Shown here: one piece after another, positions 60,941 to 64,000 of the stretch | How positions within the stretch are numbered: position 1 is the first letter of the stretch | How the letters are laid out: each line of letters begins with the position of its first letter | Assembly (NCBI GenBank): GCA_903835005.1 | Contig: CAILLK010000085.1 | Coordinates: 1 to 64,000, forward strand | Direction: 5' to 3' | Source: an uncultured Bacteroidota bacterium | GTDB taxonomy: Bacteria; Bacteroidota; Bacteroidia; Chitinophagales; Chitinophagaceae | Length of the DNA stretch: 64,000 nucleotides | Position numbers and translations under genes: made by a program | Notes under the pieces: generated by a model | Database searches by the model: none | Told to the model about the DNA's origin: nothing | The model's input: only the letters and a program-made list of their open reading frames with translations

Positions 60941-61975
60941 CTAAAAACAATAGGTGCTGGTTATATTTCCATAGGTATGGCTGTAGGTATTCTTTACTGA
61001 TTCTGAATTATGGGTTTGGGAATAGGAAATGCTGAACCGGTTATAAACAACAACAAGACTGTATGCAGTATAGGCAACAAGGTTTTCAATCTGAGGGTGC
61101 GGGCCTTTAACATGTTCATCTGCTGTTTTGTCGCTGTTAGTTTCCGGTTTACTCACTTTTACGGTATAATCTTTGTCCAGCATGCCGCCTTCCAGCAGCG
61201 AATTCCAGGCCACCACTTCTATGCCGGGTTTATATTTCAGGTATACCTGCACTTTTTTTGATCCGGTGTTTGTATTATGTCCCATATACCCGTTGAAATA
61301 GGGGTTCATAATACCTATAATTATTTCCGGGCTAAGGTCTAATCCATCGTTCATGGTGCCTGCCGATACCTTCCCCGAGCCAATGATTTCAATAAAATTC
61401 CGCACATGCGCCAGTTCTTTCTCAGCAGTAAAACTCATATTTATAAGCGCATCATCACCAAATTGGTTATCCCACCCCTTGGGTATTGCCGGATCCTGTA
61501 TCAGATGGTGCACCGTTGATTGTACCAGCTTCCCGAGAGCGGCCGGCCCCATTACACCTGCATCTGTTTCTGTGATAAAAGCATATTTCTTTACCGGATT
61601 AAAGGAGTACAGTGTATGACTGCCATACATTGCAGCAGACCACGCATAATCATTGGGCTGATAATAAGACCTGGTTATATCCGAGGGCGTATACATCACA
61701 TGCATCAGCCCGACACTAAAGGTGTTTACACTGCTGTCCCCGGCTTTTGGCAGCCAGCGGTCAAGGAAAAAATTTGATTTTTTATTTTTGTTATAAAAAA
61801 CGTCGAATCCGGTGCCATTTGTATAAGCATCATCGGTTCCTTTTCCTCTGTCGTTATAAAAATCATTGTCATCTGAACCGCGGAACATAATAACAGGTCT
61901 TTCATCCTGGGCCACTGCAGTTCCTGCGTTTATTTGGCTAAGCAAAAAAAGAAATATTGTAAAATACTTTTTCAT
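60941..61975 (-). CDS. LpxR-family outer-membrane lipid A deacylase-like protein
   Basis: 344 residues from the ATG at 61975; the frame is open 44 codons further up but a clear signal peptide starts here ('MKKYFTIFLFLLSQINAGTAVAQ'). The mature N-terminus 'DDNDFYNDRGKGTDDAYTNGTGFDVFY' matches the LpxR active-site segment (N/D-D ... D-x-x-Y-T-N-G). Beta strands of an outer-membrane barrel follow. LpxR removes the 3'-acyloxyacyl group from lipid A. Confidence 0.8.
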   Translation of the reverse strand: MKKYFTIFLFLLSQINAGTAVAQDERPVIMFRGSDDNDFYNDRGKGTDDAYTNGTGFDVFYNKNKKSNFFLDRWLPKAGDSSVNTFSVGLMHVMYTPSDITRSYYQPNDYAWSAAMYGSHTLYSFNPVKKYAFITETDAGVMGPAALGKLVQSTVHHLIQDPAIPKGWDNQFGDDALINMSFTAEKELAHVRNFIEIIGSGKVSAGTMNDGLDLSPEIIIGIMNPYFNGYMGHNTNTGSKKVQVYLKYKPGIEVVAWNSLLEGGMLDKDYTVKVSKPETNSDKTADEHVKGPHPQIENLVAYTAYSLVVVYNRFSISYSQTHNSESVKNTYSHTYGNITSTYCF

Positions 61976-62253
61976 AAAAATGGTTTTGAATAATGTTGAA
62001 TAATTGGGCATAACACTCCCTTTTACCACCTGTATACTGTTTGCAGGGGCATTTAAAAATGAAGCCTGTATAAATGGCTGGTTTGTTTCGGGGCTCAGCT
62101 TTGGCAATTGCCCGGGAAGCCCGAATCAGATTGTAGTAAGATTAACTGCCTGAACCAGAATAAGGTGGAGGAATATCGAAATGGGTGCGGCAATAACGTT
62201 TCATTTTCTAGGTATTGATTTATTTTAAGAGTATGATTTCAAACGCACGGTTT

Positions 62254-62787
62254 TCATTTCAATTTAAAGGTTTGCATAATGCCGTCTACGTAAGCCAGGC
62301 TTTGCAGCTCAGATTCCTTTTGATAGGTAAATGATATCTGGAGGTCTTTCTCTTTATTATGAATAAAATAGACCACATATGTATTAAGTCCATCTTTAAC
62401 ATCTGCCAGGCTGAAATGAACTACTGCCGACTTGCCGGGATAATATTTTGACCGGGCACAACTGATCAGTTGCACCGATGAATCGCCAAAAGCACTTTGT
62501 AGCTTCTGCTCCAGTTCCGGATTCGAGCAATCTATATATTCATTTACCGAATTGAACTTACTTACTCTGCCGGAGATAATAAGTACAACATCGGTGGCAG
62601 TATCAAAATAGAGTTGCTCGTTTGCGCCATTATTTACAGAGTCAGCCACTTCATGCATAGTGTTGGGTATATCCATAATGTATTTATACGCCCTGCCATG
62701 TATCTTTTTCCCGAAAGCCCAATTGCTTGCCAGTAGCGAGGTTGTCATAAATAAGGAAATGATGAGTATTCTTAGTCTGTTGTTCAT
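62254..62787 (-). CDS. Hypothetical exported protein
   Basis: 177 residues with signal peptide 'MNNRLRILIISLFMTTSLLASNWAFG'. The mature part ('KYIMDIPNTMHEVADSVNNGANEQLYFDTATDVVLIISGRVSKFNSVNEYIDCSNPELEQKLQSAFGDSSVQL ... YYPGKSAVVHFSLADVKDGLNTYVVYFIHNKEKDLQISFTYQ') has the look of a compact alpha/beta domain, similar in style to stress-induced periplasmic proteins, but no family is recognised. Two copies of the proposed TetR operator lie upstream (156 and 315 bp). Confidence 0.6.
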   Translation of the reverse strand: MNNRLRILIISLFMTTSLLASNWAFGKKIHGRAYKYIMDIPNTMHEVADSVNNGANEQLYFDTATDVVLIISGRVSKFNSVNEYIDCSNPELEQKLQSAFGDSSVQLISCARSKYYPGKSAVVHFSLADVKDGLNTYVVYFIHNKEKDLQISFTYQKESELQSLAYVDGIMQTFKLK

Positions 62788-62939
62788 AAAATTTATTTAA
62801 ACTTGTTTGCTTAATTTCCGTTTCAACTTTGAGAAGGTGACGGAATAAACCGGTAATCTGTTATTATCCTTCCGTTTTTCTTTTTTCACTACCCATCAAT
62901 CCTGGCAACCGCTTTTAATTAACTTGTGGCAATTTTTAT

Positions 62940-62957
62940 GTCTGACAATTTTGTCAA
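62940..62957 (+). promoter_or_regulatory. Candidate TetR operator, copy 1
   Basis: GTCTGAC-AATTTT-GTCAA; the TGAC/GTCA core is a palindrome. Located about 150 bp before the exported protein gene at 62787. Confidence 0.55.
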
Positions 62958-63101
62958 ATTAAAGGGCAAAAAAAAAATCAGAGGTTAAAAGTTATATGCA
63001 CTATCTCAAGCATTGCATGCATTACCCGGCTAAAGTGCCGTATTAATACTTCTCTTTTGCTGATCACTGTTTTAAATTTCATTTAAATGTTACATTTTTT
63101 A

Positions 63102-63119
63102 GTCTGACTTTTTTGTCAA
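63102..63119 (+). promoter_or_regulatory. Candidate TetR operator, copy 2
   Basis: GTCTGAC-TTTTTT-GTCAA. It overlaps the hairpin that follows tetR (63109-63134). Confidence 0.5.
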
Positions 63120-63134
63120 ATTTTTGACAAAAAA
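63109..63134 (-). terminator. Hairpin after tetR
   Basis: TTTTTTGTCAAA / TTTGACAAAAAA, 12-bp arms with a 2-base centre, 2 bp beyond the tetR stop codon; on the reverse strand the stem begins and ends in T/A runs. Confidence 0.55.
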
Positions 63135-63136
63135 AA

Positions 63137-63748
63137 TTATTGCTTGAATATCTTCTCAATTAATTCGAGAATATACGCTTTACGTTGAAGCATTAATATT
63201 TCATACTTCGCATCATTGATGTCAAACATATTCTGAATCATTGATTTCGCAGCAAATGGGTGCGCGCAGAGAGAAACAATGGTAATCATAATCTGTATGG
63301 GATCTCCTTTAATCTCTCCATTTTCAACAGCCTTTTCTATATAGTGCAAAAATCCACGTCGCACACCTTGCATATTTTCCCCGCAGACAATCTTGCGCAT
63401 CCGCTCCGGATTCTGGTTAAATTCATTGATGATGAACAGGTCAATTCCCGGATCCTTTATGGCTATATCATAAAAATCTGCAGCAAACATCTTCATCATT
63501 TCTACTACGGGTGCATCACTCTGCGCAAATCCGTTTACCCTTTTATGTATTTCTGTGAATGCCTCTGTGAATACTACATCAAATAACTTATCTTTATTGC
63601 GGAAATAATAATGCAATGCGGTCCTGCATATTCCTGCACAATCTGCTATTTCCTGCAGGCGGGTACCTGCAAGGCCATTTTTTAAAAAGACACTTTTCGC
63701 CGCGGCTTTAATTAAGGTTTCCGTATCACTGTTTGCTATCTCTTCCAT
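63137..63748 (-). CDS. TetR/AcrR-family transcriptional regulator
   Basis: 203 residues from the ATG at 63748. The helix-turn-helix is 'TLIKAAAKSVFLKNGLAGTRLQEIADCAGICRTALHYYFRNKDKLFDVVF', a standard TetR N-terminus; the C-terminal helices would bind a ligand. A GTG start at 63772 is rejected because it lies within the -7 promoter element. The promoter and a palindrome at the predicted transcription start suggest autorepression. The ligand is unknown; neighbours point to envelope or lipid functions. Confidence 0.88.
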   Translation of the reverse strand: MEEIANSDTETLIKAAAKSVFLKNGLAGTRLQEIADCAGICRTALHYYFRNKDKLFDVVFTEAFTEIHKRVNGFAQSDAPVVEMMKMFAADFYDIAIKDPGIDLFIINEFNQNPERMRKIVCGENMQGVRRGFLHYIEKAVENGEIKGDPIQIMITIVSLCAHPFAAKSMIQNMFDINDAKYEILMLQRKAYILELIEKIFKQ

Positions 63749-63752
63749 TTCC

Positions 63753-63770
63753 TTGACATTAATGTCAGAC
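63753..63770 (-). promoter_or_regulatory. Candidate TetR operator, copy 3, at the tetR transcription start
   Basis: On the reverse strand GTCTGAC-ATTAAT-GTCAA, containing the perfect palindrome TGACATTAATGTCA (63754-63767), directly downstream of the -7 element and just before the ATG at 63748. Confidence 0.65.
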
Positions 63771-63771
63771 A

Positions 63772-63801
63772 CAAAAGTATAACTTTTTCTGAGCCTGCAA
63801 A
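63772..63801 (-). promoter_or_regulatory. tetR promoter
   Basis: Reverse-strand TTTG (63801-63798), 18-base spacer, TACTTTTG (63779-63772), matching the Bacteroidota consensus. Confidence 0.65.
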
Positions 63802-64000
63802 AATTTTTTATAAGAAACTAAATAGTTTCTTCTGATCGAACGATGTGCATTCTATATATTCCATGAGCTAAGTAGCATAAACAGTTTTGAATTACCCGTT
63901 TGAACTAATGGCGTGGTGCATTTTTCTCTGATAAAACCTTCTGCCATCAGTTCTGCACCTTATTCTTCCTATTATTATAAAGCATGTACCGCGAAGTCTC
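63802..64000. other. Region upstream of tetR to the window edge
   Basis: No gene is seen on either strand. An inverted repeat AAGAAACT-AAAT-AGTTTCTT (63812-63831) lies just upstream of the tetR -33 element and could be a further regulatory site. Confidence 0.4.

Larger units (their letters stand above)
62788..63136. other. Intergenic region between the exported protein and tetR (349 bp)
   Basis: No gene. It holds two GTCTGAC-N6-GTCAA sites (62940 and 63102) and the hairpin after tetR at 63109. No TAnnTTTG promoter for the leftward gene was found. Confidence 0.6.

Noticed and set aside
63749-63772. GTG start for the TetR gene
   Set aside because: The GTG is part of the TACTTTTG promoter element and the predicted transcription start lies downstream of it.

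Overview
The window looks like a chromosomal segment of a Bacteroidota bacterium, most likely Chitinophagaceae/Sphingobacteriia-like. The reasons are TAnnTTTG promoter elements (-33 TTTG with a spacer of about 18-20 nt), many exported proteins ending their signal peptide in 'xxAQ', an ECF sigma factor paired with an outer-membrane barrel protein, CarboxypepD_reg/DUF4292/DUF1573 proteins, menaquinone made through futalosine (mqnB, mqnD), and hand-counted GC around 40-45 % in most genes. No rRNA, tRNA or CRISPR array was seen. All family calls rest on motifs read by eye; no database search was run.

Layout. 1-140: the end of an IS21-like element that has replaced the last codons of an L,D-transpeptidase-like gene. 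1.2-9.2 kb: ECF sigma factor with a membrane-anchored barrel protein, YciI-like protein, folE with a pterin synthase, mqnB/mqnD and two AT-richer envelope genes. 9.2-9.5 kb: a small pseudogene with two nonsense codons. 9.5-14.5 kb: NAD-dependent formate dehydrogenase operon with a retropepsin-like protease gene inside it. 14.7-18.6 kb: a two-gene P-loop ATPase module (an AAA/STAND-like ATPase followed by a STAND-like ATPase with 32-residue TPR/Sel1-like repeats). Its promoter is built into three exact-period 28-bp repeats. This is the most unusual accessory locus and could be a defence or signalling system, though that is inference. 18.6-22.9 kb: dut, sugar nucleotidyltransferase, TPR protein and DUF4292 lipoprotein as one operon.

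24-41 kb is a respiratory and nitric-oxide block. It holds three c-type cytochromes around a porin, MgtA, proline dehydrogenase, a fourth cytochrome paralogous to the third, a degenerate heme-copper-oxidase-like protein, an NsrR-like Rrf2 regulator, a hemerythrin, OsmC, norC/norB with unusual metal-ligand positions, a 610-residue protein of unknown function, queD and hemN. Several promoters here carry a CRP/FNR-type palindrome ATGA-N6-TCAT, suggesting one anaerobic/NO regulon. No nirS, nirK or nosZ lies in the window.

41-64 kb: a Coq4-motif membrane protein, a PPOx-like flavoprotein, a GT-C type membrane protein, a DUF1003-like protein with a long heptad repeat, a MocR regulator beside an EamA transporter and ilvE, mnmE, dtd, a hybrid histidine kinase with a sigma-54 response regulator, and a lipid A/envelope segment (LpxL-like, DoxX, LpxR-like). 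The last segment ends with a TetR regulator whose promoter and downstream intergenic region carry three copies of GTCTGAC-N6-GTCAA, a strong operator candidate.
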